Positions 46,501-58,900 of a stretch of 64,000 nucleotides of DNA are shown here, piece after piece. Each line of letters opens with the position of its first letter. Position 1 is the first letter of the stretch. Location of the stretch: the NCBI GenBank assembly GCA_905178155.1, contig CAJINV010000005.1, forward strand, positions 7,996,515 through 8,060,514. The letters run 5' to 3'. The DNA is from Amoebophrya sp. A120. Its lineage: Eukaryota > Sar > Dinophyceae > Syndiniales > Amoebophryaceae. Under the pieces are notes generated by a model. It ran no database searches. It saw only the letters and a program-made list of their open reading frames with translations, and had not been told where the DNA came from. The position numbers and the translations under genes are program-made.

Positions 46501-48141
46501 CCGCTCGCGCCAACAGTTTCCGCCGGGAAGCCAGTTGGGCGGGGGCGGGTGTGTGTGTGATCAACAAAGGGCAGCGCGGTCCCAGTTGTGCTTCGGCACC
46601 GATGCCGAGGCGGCTTCTCTTCGCCCCCAAGCTTCGCTGTAGCTGCTCCCTGCGCATAGCGCCTGAAGGCGCGGGAAGCGCGCAGGAGGCCCTGCGGGTT
46701 GACAGGGCGCAAACCGGCGCCAGCACTTCCTTCGATCTGTCACGCTGTCTGTAAAGCCCTGTCGCTGCGGCCTGATCCGCAAATAGTCCTGCCCCGCCCC
46801 AACAGCCTTGCGCCCCGGCGTCAGCCGGGGCATGGCTGGTAATTTGTAATGCAAAAATAAATACACAGAAAAACCTGTCATGGGCGACCTCGTAGCATGC
46901 TATTTCGGGTATGCAATACAAGTTTTCTTGTCTATTCATTTTTGCATTAAAAAATAAATACACAGAAAAATCTGTCATGGGCGACCTCGTAGCATGCTAT
47001 TTCGGGTATGCAAAGTTTTCTTGTCTATTCATTTTTGCATTACAAATACCAGCCATGCTCCGGCTAACGCCGGAGCGCAAGGCTGTTGCTGGGGCTGGGC
47101 AGGACTATTTGCGGATCGGGCCACAATGCCACAGGTCTAATATGCACAATGAAACATCATACTTACTGGAGTCCTGCCGCCTGTTTGCGCGGCGCCAACC
47201 CGCAGGACCACTTGCGCGCTTCCCGCGCCTGTGGGCGCTCTGCGCAAGGAGCAGCTGCAAAGGACACCGGAGGCGAACAGAAGCACGGGAGGGTGGCGCA
47301 AGAGGGTGGCGCGAGAGGGTGCGCGAGAGGGTGGCGCGAGAGGGTTCAGGCCCTCTGCATGAAAGGGCCGGAAAAGAATCAGCCTTGCGCCGGGCGGATT
47401 CGGGTTTTTCTACCCCTCTCGCAGACCCTCTTTTTCACCTCTTCGGAGAGGTGTTGCTAATAGTCCGGCTATACTCGCCGGTAGAGGTCTACAGAGGTGG
47501 CCGAGAGGTGGCCCAGTGGGTCCGCGGGAGGTTCCCCCTTATTCGCGCAACCTCTCGGCACCTCTGCCCCCCTCTCGCTTACCCTCTCGGGACCCTCTCG
47601 GCCACCTCCGGGCCCCATAGGCGCGGCTTTAGGGCGAACGGTTCGGCTGGCTATACCCGCGCCACCTCTCGGCCATCCTCCCGAACGACCTCCCGCGCCA
47701 CCTCTCCACCTCTGTCGACCTCTTTTTGACCTCTGTTGACCTCTTTTTGACCTCTCGGCCACCTCCCTTCGACCCTCTGTAGACCTCTTTTTTCGCATGA
47801 ATATAATAGATAGTAATGACCTGCCAGTTTTTTTCTGTGTGATACAATTCGCGCAGCGCGTCCTCGTCCGCTTGCAAAAACGAGAGATTCTTGCTGTTGC
47901 CAAAGTCCTGGCTTATTTCATCCACGACGTCCTGCGCAGTTGTCGTCGAACAAGCACCACTCGTTAAATCCTGACGCGCAACAGGAGAAGGATCCGCTTT
48001 ATGTTGACCTTGCATCATGGCCGACACCATTAGTACAGCAGTGGTCATCTCGAGAAAGAGGATGGAAGAATAAGCAGCACAGCTTCCCGCAGATCTGCGC
48101 CCGGCAGGGCGGGCACATCTTGCTCCCGACAAAATGGACAT
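43522..48141 (-). CDS. Unknown protein, about 820 aa, with a 1.9 kb palindromic intron
   Basis: Three exons: 47845-48141 (MSILSGARCARPAGRR...DEDALREL), 45914-45958 (ARINKQKMEKQIA) and 43522-45661 (GNISGCDDVLISYLESS...), stop TAG at 43522-43524. The joints are in frame across repeats AATTG and CGCCG. The N-terminal 50 residues include MTTAVLMVSAMM, possibly a signal anchor if translation starts at that inner Met. Residues about 120-150 have a Lys run (KKKKKKS), and 44640-45360 encodes a Ser/Arg/Pro-rich low-complexity stretch. The C-terminal 350 residues are ordered-looking and helical (FLFVPLQMMRTELEEKVAG, KELDQLTEILIALLKLMK). I recognise no domain. Gene fragments of the gene 10 family lie immediately downstream. 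Confidence 0.75.
45662..45913. mobile_element. Introner, family A (subtype of 19169)
   Basis: The left end is TATCAAATGTAAAAATG and the right end TTTTTACATTTTATA. The flanking repeat is CGGCG. Splicing gives EKQIAGNISG. Confidence 0.9.
45959..47844. mobile_element. Giant palindromic introner, family J
   Basis: It is 1886 bp, flanked by CAATT. The ends mirror each other for about 75 bp (TATCCCACAGAAAAAAG...CTTTTTTCTGTGTGATA around ACTGGCAGG and TATTATATTCATGCGAA). Both arms then carry the same GAGGTGG/GAGAGGT-rich sequence in inverse order, so most of the element forms a long imperfect hairpin. The centre (46838-47060) contains two tandem copies of a smaller unit. Long ORFs here (up to 272 codons) are by-products of the GC-rich repeats. 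Confidence 0.9.
46838..47060. repeat. Two tandem copies of a ~110 bp unit in the centre of the giant introner
   Basis: AAATAAATACACAGAAAAA, CTGTCATGGGCGACCTCGTA and TATTTCGGGTATGCAA occur twice in the same order, bounded by GTAATTTGTAATGCAAAAA and its inverse. Confidence 0.85.
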
Positions 48142-48822
48142 CTTGTTTTATTCCGGCGTCACGTGTATGATCTCGAAGGCGCGGCACGCTTTACGTTCAT
48201 ACGAAGTCAATATTGGTTCCCGCCGACCTCGCGAGTGGCCGATTTTACTTGAATTTTTGATCGTGATGCACCCAACTGCAAGGTCTACACTGATGTACTA
48301 GTTAAAGTCTATCAGTGTTCTGAGGGTGCGCTCGCGCTATCAGTTTGCACGCAATCAACTAACGCAAAGAAAATATTCAAATTGTTTGTGCTTCAATGAA
48401 TAGGAGAAAGGAGCAGAAACTCCTTAAGGATGCAATCGCCAAAGTATTTGTTTACGGTTGTAATAAAATCTTTCTCAAAAGTGCAATCTTTTTCAAAACA
48501 ATCTTTTTCACAATAATAGCAAAGCAGCCTTCAAAACAGGTCGTCTTATTTCTGTAGTAGTTTGTCATGCAAATCGTATGACTCGAGGCCTGTGCGGAGT
48601 ACAACATTGAGGTCAAGGGAATTCCATTCTTGTTCTTCACATCAAAGTCTTCTCTTTATATGATTTGTAATGCTATTTCTCGGTGTGTTCTTGTTTTGTT
48701 GTTGTCTTGAGATCTTTACAGCATTTGAGATTTTATCATTCTGGATCGAGTGTTGAGCATTTTGTAGTTGGAACATGAGCATATGCTGACAGGCACTATG
48801 GTCTTCTCGTTCAAGATGAGCA

Positions 48823-48843
48823 CTTGAGCCAAAATGGCTACGG
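48823..48843 (-). other. Dinoflagellate spliced-leader relic
   Basis: The minus strand reads CCGTAGCCATTTTGG followed directly by CTCAAG, all 21 bases of the conserved dinoflagellate spliced-leader core. The next bases are TGCTCATC, not a GT donor, so this is not an SL RNA gene. It looks like a leader fixed in the genome by retroposition of a trans-spliced mRNA. Confidence 0.8.
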
Positions 48844-48893
48844 GACAAGGAAGTTTGGTTTTGGGAAATCTTTGTTACTTACAGACTAACAAC

Positions 48894-49340
48894 TGGACGA
48901 GATCTAGAATTCGACACAGCAACTGCACCTTTATGTCAAAACAAACTAAACAAAGGCTGTGCTACACTTCAACCAACTAGAACAACTACAGGCACTATGA
49001 TTTGTACAGAACAACATTCGTTCTTCCCTGCACTCCTCGGAGGCTTCTCCTCCTCCACCGGATAACTTCAGGCATCAACCATTATTCTGTATTCCCAAAA
49101 TCAACTGCTAAAAAGTGCTGCGCTCCTACTAGTTTCAGCCCCTCGATACAGGACACCTTCGTCGAACCACCATGTAAGTAAATGTTGTATAGGCAAGCTC
49201 CGAGGTATAGAAGTTCGAACTCGAAATGGTATGAAATACAACATTATATTTGGAAGTCTTAGTATCTTTCGATGTGGTGACGAGTCAGATCTTGTTGCTC
49301 AACATCTTCATTTCTAGCTTCATATATTTGGTATGCACAG
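48894..49340. repeat. Dispersed repeat R2, copy 2
   Basis: It is closest to the copy at 60333-60830 (shared CAACTAGAACAACTACAGGC, ACTATGATTTGTACAGAACA). Similarity to that copy extends upstream in patches to about 48560. Confidence 0.85.
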
Positions 49341-49511
49341 AAGAAAGAAAACGCACCTGTCCGCCACCATCATGCATTGTCCTTCAAACTCGTCACTACA
49401 GGGCATTTGGTTTCTATCTGGGATTCTATCTTTCTTAGCGCGCTCGCGCATTTTGAGTTGTAGGAATCTTAATAAAGTGGAACTGCAGCTGTTCTTAAAG
49501 ATAATTGCTGT

Positions 49512-49610
49512 CAAACTACTTCTTCCTTCAAAACTACTTCTTCCTTCAAAACTACTTCTTCCTTCAAAACTACTTCTTCCTCCAAAACTACTTCTTCCTT
49601 CAAAACTACT
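49512..49610. repeat. 18-bp tandem repeat, about five units
   Basis: The unit is AAAACTACTTCTTCCTTC with one T-to-C change in the fourth unit. Read on the minus strand it gives SSFEGR repeats. Confidence 0.85.
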
Positions 49611-49999
49611 TCGACTGATAGATAAGGCACGTACGTGCTTTTTTTGTATATTAAATTCTTTAACCGCAGTGAATCTTTGAGCTCCCGCCATTACTTTTAC
49701 TCTATGTTCATGCGACTCATCCTGAAATTCCGAATGTAGAGTTGAAGTTTCGATACTGATGAATGTATTCTGTTCGGCGTCTTCGCCGTAGAATGTCCTT
49801 TTTCGACCTTGTAGTCGCATTATTGCCTGGATTGGTAGTCTATCTAATGCTGTTGTTGAAGTTTCGATACTATAATATGAATATGAAAGGACTAAGTAAA
49901 CGTATGAGAAATAAGCTGTGATGACTTCATTGGTTTTACTTTTCTTTGCCCCGCCTGAGCCAGCAGGTGACAGGCGCTGATCTACTTCACGTAAAGAAC

Positions 50000-52900
50000 T
50001 ACTTCTCATTGAAATTCCTTTCGTCTTCACCGCCTTCGTCTTCGTTGTCGTTCACGCGAGGATAGATGGAATAATACAGGGGACCCGTCTTATTTGTTCT
50101 GGCGGGTCGTGGGTACTTACTGTTTATCCCCTGCTGGGGGGGCCGGTTCATCTTGTAGGAGTGTTGGTTAATCCTCTGGGAGTATCGTAAGCGAAAACGA
50201 GTCCCCCGTCCCCATATCAAAACGGTACTCCTCAGAACATTTGCACTGCTGATTTGATTGTGGCCGCACACAAGGCAGCTCCACATGCTGCGCCACATGA
50301 TCACGCAGGCGCTTTGTGATGCTGTTGGGCCTACGGTAGAGACATCTGGCACGCCACTAGGCGCCTATGTCAAAACCTCTCTGCTCAGGCTCGGCAATTG
50401 CCGAGCCAGTCCTTTCCTGCAAGCTCTTATTTGTGTACGCAATGGCGGCCCAGCATCAGAAACTTCGTTTTGACAAATGGGCAGGGGGGATGTTTCCTTT
50501 CGATAGGGAGGCCCTCTCCCTTATTTCCGCCCCCGTCCTCTCCGGCCCCCTTTATTTCCTTTTCCAGCGCCTCGCCCTTCCCCTTTTCCTGATCCTGACT
50601 GCAGTGCCCTGATGCTGACTGCAATATCGGCTCCTACCTGGAGGGGGTGTTCCCCGGCTGGGTGAGTCAAACCCGGAGGTATCAAATGTAAAAATGTGTG
50701 GGTCTGGAAGAATGCAACTTGTGATGCTGCATTTGGATTCCAGAGAAATCTGTATTGCATGAGTACCAAAAGGAATGTGATTTTTGCTACGCGGAGAGGG
50801 CATTTGTAATGCGGAATAGGCATCAAGAAGCTCTCAAAAAATCTGTGATGCTAGGGCATGCATCACAGACATCAGGGCTCATGCAAAACGTGCATGACAA
50901 GTGTCAGAATCTTCCAGACCCAGACATTTTTACAGTTGATAGGAGGGGGTTGGAACCCAAAGGGGAATGGTCCCAGAGAATGATCCGACTGCCCCGTAGG
51001 TGTTCTTTCAGCCGGTTGAGGAGAGTCTGGAGCTCCTGCCAGAGGGTATCAAAGAAAAACAATGCTACAGTTACACACTGCACGAAAAGTAGACATCGAA
51101 TTTTTTCTGCCCCGCAGTAAATTTTTTACTCTTGTTGACGCCAGGGCAGAGACTGCGTCAGAGACTGCGTTGATTGTGCTGCTCTGTGATAAAGTTGGAA
51201 CGAATGGAACTAGCCAGCGGCTGTGTGACTTATGTTCTGTTCGGGCTGGCAAAGGAGGTCCCACCTGAAGGCCCCGGTCGCCGTTCGCCTACTTTTCGAA
51301 TGGGTGTGTAACTGTAGCACTTTTTTCTTGGCATAAATAATTTGCTTCATCTTGTTCCGGCTGAGGAGGGTAAGGAGCTGTCGCAGGGGCGGCGCTCGCA
51401 GCTGCGCCGGCACCATGATTTTCCTTTTGATAGGGAGGCCCTTTGCCTTCCTCACCCTTTATTCCCCGTCCCTGGTCCCCTTTTCCTTGTCCGCCCCTTT
51501 GTTCCTGTACATCAACCTGTAGGCCAGTTTTATTTTTGCGGATTTTTACATTCGCAGGTATAATTTCTGGCGTAAGAACTCTCTCCTTAGCATCCATCTG
51601 GCACGACACGGCTCTACTTAACATTCACGGCCCAGATCTCGACGACCGCAGTGATTCTATCACAGTAAAAATCCCGACCGCTACAACAAGGATCATGGAG
51701 CGCAGATTTATTTACAGATAATTGCATTGCAGACTATAGTACCTGGCGGACATTTCTCCGGCCCCCTTTTGCGGAAGATGATCTGGAAGACGTTCTGGAA
51801 GGTGATCTGGAAGATGATCTGGAAGGTGGTCTGGAAGCTGCTGACGCCGAAGGCCGCGGGGCTGGAGCTGTCGAAGAGGCGGCGCTCGCAGCTGCTCCAG
51901 TTGTACCAGATGCTGACGCTGCCGCCACCCTATGCTTCCAGGTGCTGATGCTGAAAAAAGGAGAGGGCGCCCGATCTTGCCACCAAGTGCCGGAGCGCCC
52001 CCGGGGGTACTCTTTCCACCAAGTGATTCTGGTCTTTCGACCAACTGATTCTGGTCTTTCCGCGCGCGATCTTTCCACCAACTGATTCTGGTACTCGTTC
52101 CACATTTCGTGGAGCTTTGTCTGCCACTCGTCGGTGAGTCCAAGCGAAAGCATTAGTTCGAATATCCTGTGTAAAAACGTCCCCACCCTAGAGTTGTAAT
52201 GCAAATCTGCATGTGTAAAATGCTTCTCATGCGGAGACCCATGAGAGGCGTTTTCTAGTGGTGATTTGAGACTTGTCATGCAAGGACCAGCATGACAGAC
52301 GGGGTCTGTGATGCTGCTGCACTAGCCAAACACGACTACACTGCGAGCCCAAATTTGTCATGCGCGACAGCCAAAGCTCAGGGATTTGTGTAGCAGATTT
52401 CCCATCTTGACTATGGGGTGGGGACGTTTTTACTCACGATATCGAAGCCCGGTGCGTTAGCATCACGCGCTCGTTGTAAGTGGAGCCAATACACCCCGAT
52501 ATCAAATGTAAAAATGTCTGGGTCTGGAAAAATGCAAGTTTGTCATGCTTGTCTCTATGGGATGGTCTGCCCGATTAACGAAACAATAATTCAAAAAAAT
52601 CTTTTTTAAGACAGCAAATAGGCACATATCCATCCTGAATCGACTCCGTTTTGGTGCTCCGTTGTCCACAGCTTCCGCGCGTCGCCACTTGGCAGATTAT
52701 GAAGGTGATAAATAAGTAGTTCTAAACGAGATCCCAATTTGAACTAGCTAATATGCATCTTAGAAAGTAGCTATTTGAAGATTTGCATTGAGGTGCCGCC
52801 AGCTCTCTCCTCTCCTGCGATCCGAAGCTGCCGACTACCTTGGATGCTCCACCGGAACGTTGCTCGGAGCCCCGTGTGAGTGGTATATCTGTTGCTTTTT

Positions 52901-55900
52901 TTTTGTTTTTCATTAGCAAAATCGACCAATGCAGATGCTGTTTCCCAAAAATGAATCTCCGCGATTCAAACGGAGGTTTCTAAACGGTTTTGGAGGGGTC
53001 TCAAAAGACCCCTACAAATGCACGCCATAGCATCGCGATTGGAGTTTTACAAGACCCCTTTAGGAGACGTCTTCTAAAGGGGTCCTCTAAACGGATTCCC
53101 GATGGTATCGTTGATTGTTGAAAAAAACGCATCGCACCATCGTGATTGCTGAAAAATGAAAATATTTTTTGACAACATTCCCACAATCCGCACGGGGCTC
53201 CAGACGAAGTTCGTGCCCGTCAACCTCGGAAGCCGTGTGGATCTGGGCGGCCAAACACCTTAGGTGAGTGGGTTCAAGCTGCTCATGGCAATGAGAAAGT
53301 CGGCATTGCCTAAACTAGCTAGCTCAGATTGGGATCTCATTTAGAACTACTTATTTGACAACAGCATACGACGGCTTCTGAAGACGGCGGCAAAAGACGT
53401 CACAAACGGCGCGGAAACAGCGGGGGCGGCTTCGGCGGCTAATTGTTGCTATTTGCTGTCTTACTAAAGATTTTTTTGAATTATTGAAAGCGTAATCGGT
53501 CAGACCATCCCATAGTCTCGCATGCCTCTTAAATCTGTAATGCATGAGCAGGAAGGCAGCCTCTTACGTGTCATGCAAAAATGCACTTTGTCATGCGGGA
53601 AGCGAAACACATACGAGCTCAGAAAGTTGTCATGCGTGGCTGCATATCGCAGTGCGTCAACCATTCACAAACCACCATCACAAGTTTCCAGACCCAGACA
53701 TTTTTGCAATCCATACCCGATCTCCTTGAGCCAGCGCATCGCCTTCTTGCTGTCTTCAGGCGAATAAACTTCCCCGTCCGGCGAGGGGTGATGTCAACCT
53801 GCAAAATCCCCAACGACCCGCAGAAGTCTGCATGCTTTCCGAGTGCGGACTTTTTCGTCTCCTTACTTACTTTCGGCTAAGTAGCTAGGGTTCAACAACC
53901 CTCGTGGTCACCAAGGAGTACTAAGAACTACACGAAAAAGTACTCCTTTACTGTACTGCGAATACTGTTTCTCGTAGTTCTGATTTGTTTTTCTAGTGTC
54001 TGTCATTCTAGGAAAGCTGCAATGCTGAAGCAGCTCGTACGCCGTGACGACTTCCACTGTCTTCTTGCAGGAGCCTTCTTGCATTATATACAAACTTTAT
54101 TCGCTCCTCGTCTGGGTCGCAACTTGAACTTTGTGCTGCATCCAAATCAATGCAAGATGTTGAAAGCAACTAAATACTAAGGCTGCCAAGTTCTGGGGAA
54201 GTAGGGAAAATTTTGGAAGTGATACCGAGATGAGATGGTCCAAAACAAGGTAGTATCAAATGTAAAAATGTCTGGGTCTGGAAGATTGCCAGGTTTGTGA
54301 TGCACATTTTGCATGACTCCTGATGTCTGTGATGCATGCCCTAGCATCACAGATTTTGTGCGGGCTTCCTGATGCCTCTACCGCATGACAAATGCTCGCT
54401 CCGTGTAGCAAAACTTGGACTCTCTTTGCTGCTCATGCAATACAGATTTTTTTAGAATCCAAAATCAGCATGACAAGTTGCATTCTTCCAGACCCAGACA
54501 TTTTTACATTCCATATGTAGGCCGCCACGGCCTGCATCCGGAGCAGGTGCGCTCCCTCGTGCGTTCGCCGCCCCCGGCGTTTACCAGTATGGAACTGTCA
54601 GGATCGAAATCGTCAAAGTTGAAATCCTTTGCCATGCATAAAATGGATGCCAGTTGGAACCCAGTTTCCAAGTGGCGCATGACAAATTTTGGTGATGCCT
54701 AAATCCAGTTTGTCATCGACTGTTTAGGCAAAGATGGCTGATTTATTTCTCATGCTACTTTAGCAGCTCGAGCCCTAAGTAACCCCAAACAGACTTACAA
54801 TCGGCCTCCCTTGCCTGCTCTGCAACACACGTACTTATTTCGCGCGTATGCATTTTATCCATCACAAAGTACTATTTCAACTTTGGCGATTTCAAAGAAC
54901 CTGACGCTTCCATAACCAGATTGCACATCGTAGTCGTGTCTTTCGTTGTCCGTCCAGAGCGCACCCAGCTTCATGGTTGCCTTAAGAATTTCTAGTCTGT
55001 TCGGGGCGTCGACCGGACGCTCGAAAAGGTACTGGTCCTGCAATGGAACCACTCCAGACGATTTTTGAAGAGAGGCTGATACTTCTCGCGCCACGTCATG
55101 AAGCCGATGCGTGTGCGTTTTGACCTCCACGAGCCAAAAGCTTTTTACTGTGCCAGAGCCATCGTCCTCCCGCAAAGCATGAGAGCGGCGAATGAGAGCG
55201 GGCCAGCCTCCCCTGTCCCGGACACGGTTCAGCAGAGCCTTTTCCCTGTCCTCTGGTGTGGAAAAATTTTCCCCCGAGTTCTTCAGATCCTCCACCCACT
55301 CCGCTACGGAGTGCAGTTTTTGCAAGGGCAGGACCAGCTTTAAGCAGAAGTAATTCACTATCAACTGTAAAAATGTCTGGGTCTGGAAGATTCTGACACT
55401 TGTCACGCACGTTTTGCATGAGCCATGATGTCTGTGATCCATACCCTAGCAAGACAGATTTTTTGAGGGCTTCTTGATGCCTATTCCGCATGACAAATGC
55501 CTTCTCAGCGTAGCAAAAATTGCATTCCCTTTGGTACTCATGCAATACAGATTTTTTTGGAATCCAAACGCAGCATCACAAGTTGCATTCTTCCAGACCC
55601 AGGCATTTTTGCATTTGATATTCACTCCATCCTGAGCCCGAAATGTAGGTGCGCCAGCAAGGAACTCGCTGAGGGTAAGAAGAGGAGTCGGCTTGCGTGC
55701 GACGTGGTCGGCGTCCGCGTCTACCTGCAGGAAATCAAAAGTGCGGGTGTCCTCTTCTTGCGCGGGCAGCTCTTGGAGTATTTGACATCTTCGGAAATCC
55801 AGTAGGTGCGGAGCGTGATTCAGCGCCTCATGATAATGCTCAGGGCCCGTGACCAGATCCATCAAAATATCAAATGTAAAAATGTCTGGGTCTGGAAGAG

Positions 55901-58900
55901 TGCATGTTTGTCATGCTTGTCTGGCATAACTCTCAAATCTGTCATGCACGTTACCCAAGAGCGCCATTTTTCTGTCATGCAGACACGCAGTTTGTCATGC
56001 AGAATAGGCAACACCTAGAAGCTCAGAAACTTGTCATGCTGAGCCAGCACTTGTGGCCTCCTCACGATACGCCACCCAGCATCACAAGTTTCCAGACCCA
56101 GACATTTTTGCACTTGATACAAAACTTTCCTCTGCCATTTCTCGATGATCCGATACTGCGGGAGGCGTTCGCCCTTCTGCTGGATAACGAAAAAAATGGG
56201 CTCTTATCAAAAGTAAAAATGTCTGGGTCTGGAAACTTGTGATGCCGGGTGGCGTCTCATGATGAGGCTACGAATACTGGCTCAGCATGACATGTTTCTG
56301 AGCTCCTAGGTGTTGCCTATTCTGCATGACAAACTGCGGCTCTGCATCACAGAAAGGCGGAGCTCTTGGGTAACGTGCGTGACAGAATTGTAAGAGTCAT
56401 GCCAGACAAGCATGACAAACATGAATGCTTCCAGATCCAGACTCAGACATTTTTACAGTTGATAGCTCTTCTACCGTCACCATCTCCAACTGCGGATTTT
56501 TTCTATTTCCCAATAAGTCGCCCAGGCGTCTATCAAACGGAATGGGTTCTTTCACACCCGTGTCCAGCAGTCGTCCAGTAGGATGATCATATTGGAGCTG
56601 CTATCCTGAGTAAAAACGTCCCTATACCAGAGTCAGGATGGGGATTTTTTTTTTTTTTTTGCCTGCGGGAGGGGATTCAGTTTCAGTTTCAGTGGAGCGC
56701 CCCACCGGGCGGAATACTTCTGGTGGTAGACGTGGCCCAGGGATTTGCGGCTTCGCGCCGCGACGACTTGATGGGGGTCCCGCACCCCCCCTCCGCTTCC
56801 AAAAATACTGTTTGTGCGTGCATGCTGCAAAACCTCCGACACCGCGGCACAAAAAAGGAGCAAGCTCCTATGCACCATACACAAACGTAGAGATGGAAAT
56901 CATCGGGATTCGCCTCTATACACGGCTACCCGCATGCAAAAAAAATTTGGAGAAAAGGAAAAGGGGCCTCGGCCCTAGCACGCAAAGAGGTTGGCGCCCT
57001 GCCTCGAGTATGTCTTCCTACCTCCTTGCAGAGGCCCAGACTGGTACTATTATTGCCGCTAGAATGTTACCAGAAATTATCGCACCTGGAAGCGTTCATA
57101 CAAATTTCTTTTTCATACAAATCTTAGCCCTACACGGTGCATAGGCTCTTCATACAAGTCAATACAAAGTCATGCATGACAACTTCACTTCCAGTTTCAA
57201 TAATTATCCGGGCCTCCCATAGATCGGTGGCGCAAGCTTGCCTTACCTCTGCATGCCAAACTGTAGTTTCAAATACTTAGAGGTAATTCAAGCTCACTAG
57301 TGCTCTTCCCTACCGGGAGTCACACTCAATTCATGCATATTTTGACATACTTCCCTCCTCTTTTGGCAATCTATATCCCACACCCAGCAGAATATATCGC
57401 CGTCGGTCTGGTCGACACCTACCACCCTGGGGCGGCCGCTGACGGATTGGTGGCGGTGTCCTTGGCTCATTCTGCTGGACTCGATGAGAAATAGATGTAC
57501 AAAAGTGCGCTTCACCTAGTTGCGTGCCTTTCCCTTTTCTCATCTTTGTCTTTGATATTTTCTCCCGGGGTTGCGATGCGACTGCGATTTGCCTCCAGAT
57601 AGCAACATCGGCGAAATTTGTAATCGTGGCGCCCGTTTGATCTCTGTTGCTATGTGTGACGTTTCAGGCGCAGAGCGCTCAAACGTCAATACCTTTCCCG
57701 TCCAGCCCTTCAGTCTTGGTCTGCTGCTCCGATAAACAGGCTAGCTCCGTGAGTCTGACACTTACCTCGCTATGGTGCGGCAACACGATAGCAAGGAGGT
57801 CGCAGACCCATTCGTACCTGGCGCCTCTTTTCTTTTCATTGCCTTTTCCGCGCTTGCTTCTCTTTTTTGCCCCAATATCCAAGCGAAGTCTCGTCCTCTA
57901 GTTGTTAAGACACTTCTTGAATTTCACACGTGGAGCTTTTGCATACATATTTGCTCTTCCAAGCCAATGCCCATACATATTTTCACTTCTAAAAATGCAG
58001 CTGAAGTCTTTTCCATAAATGTAAATCCTTCTCCAGATGTTGTTACCCGCATGAAGGCTTAGTGCCACGCATTCAGAGTCTTTTGTTAATCGAAACCTGC
58101 AGACGCGGTCTATCACCTGTCATACAAGTAGAACACCTATGCTCCCTCTGCATTTTTATCCATGACTTTTGCCTTGACCTGGAACAGCTTATGCATATGT
58201 GTCTTAACTCGGACCTCATGCAAGGACTTCCCCCTAATCAGAAAAAAAAGAGAGTCTACGATTTTGGAAATGAGAGAAAGGCACATTATGCAAACACCTC
58301 CCCTTCATCGGGGAGGTGCTGGTATCTTTGTTGTGGCTTTTATTTTGTTGCTATTTGTTTTCATACCTAGTCAAAACCTTGCGCTAACGACGTGGCAACC
58401 TTCTACGGCCTAACACGAATAACCGACTCTCACTTACCTATCCACCGAATCTTACCTCTATTTGACTTTCTTTTACGAAAACCCCTACGGATCTTTTACG
58501 AAAACCCCCTACGGATCAAAATCTGACAAGTCCCCTAGTCAAGATGGGAAATCTGCTAGACAAATCAACCAGCTTTGATTGTTTCGCACGACAAATTTTG
58601 CAACACACACCTAGGAGTTTTGGGAGTCACGCATGACAAGTTGCACTCCGCAGCGTAGTGCAGGTTAGCAAGTGCAGCCGCATCACAGATTCATCTGCTC
58701 ATCCTGTTCACAGCATCACAAATTCCAATACACGATTGGAAATGGCTCTCATGGGGATGAGCATTACAAGTCTTCCCGTCTTTGCAAATCTGCAGTACAA
58801 CTCTGGTGTGGGGACGTTTTTACTCAGGATAGCTGCTCTCCCTCTGGATCATAAAACTTCACCTGGCGTGCGGGTTTCTCCAAACTTGCGGCTAAGTCCC

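Larger units (their letters stand above)
48142..49999. other. Intergenic, 1.9 kb, repeat-rich
   Basis: It holds a spliced-leader relic and the second copy of repeat R2. A 236-codon minus frame (49320-50030) with five SSFEGR repeats overlaps the end of R2; I do not call it a gene. Confidence 0.55.

Noticed and set aside
46911-47729. 272-codon plus-strand ORF and similar long frames at 46334-46978
   Set aside because: They lie wholly inside the palindromic intron; GC-rich GAGGTGG repeats lack stops in several frames on both strands.
49320-50030. 236-codon minus frame with SSFEGR repeats
   Set aside because: It overlaps repeat R2 and an 18-bp tandem repeat, has no introner and no clear link to the gene upstream; coding status is undecided.
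56638-57144. 168-codon plus-strand ORF
   Set aside because: It begins before the poly-T tract and runs against the likely sense strand of the retro-insertion.
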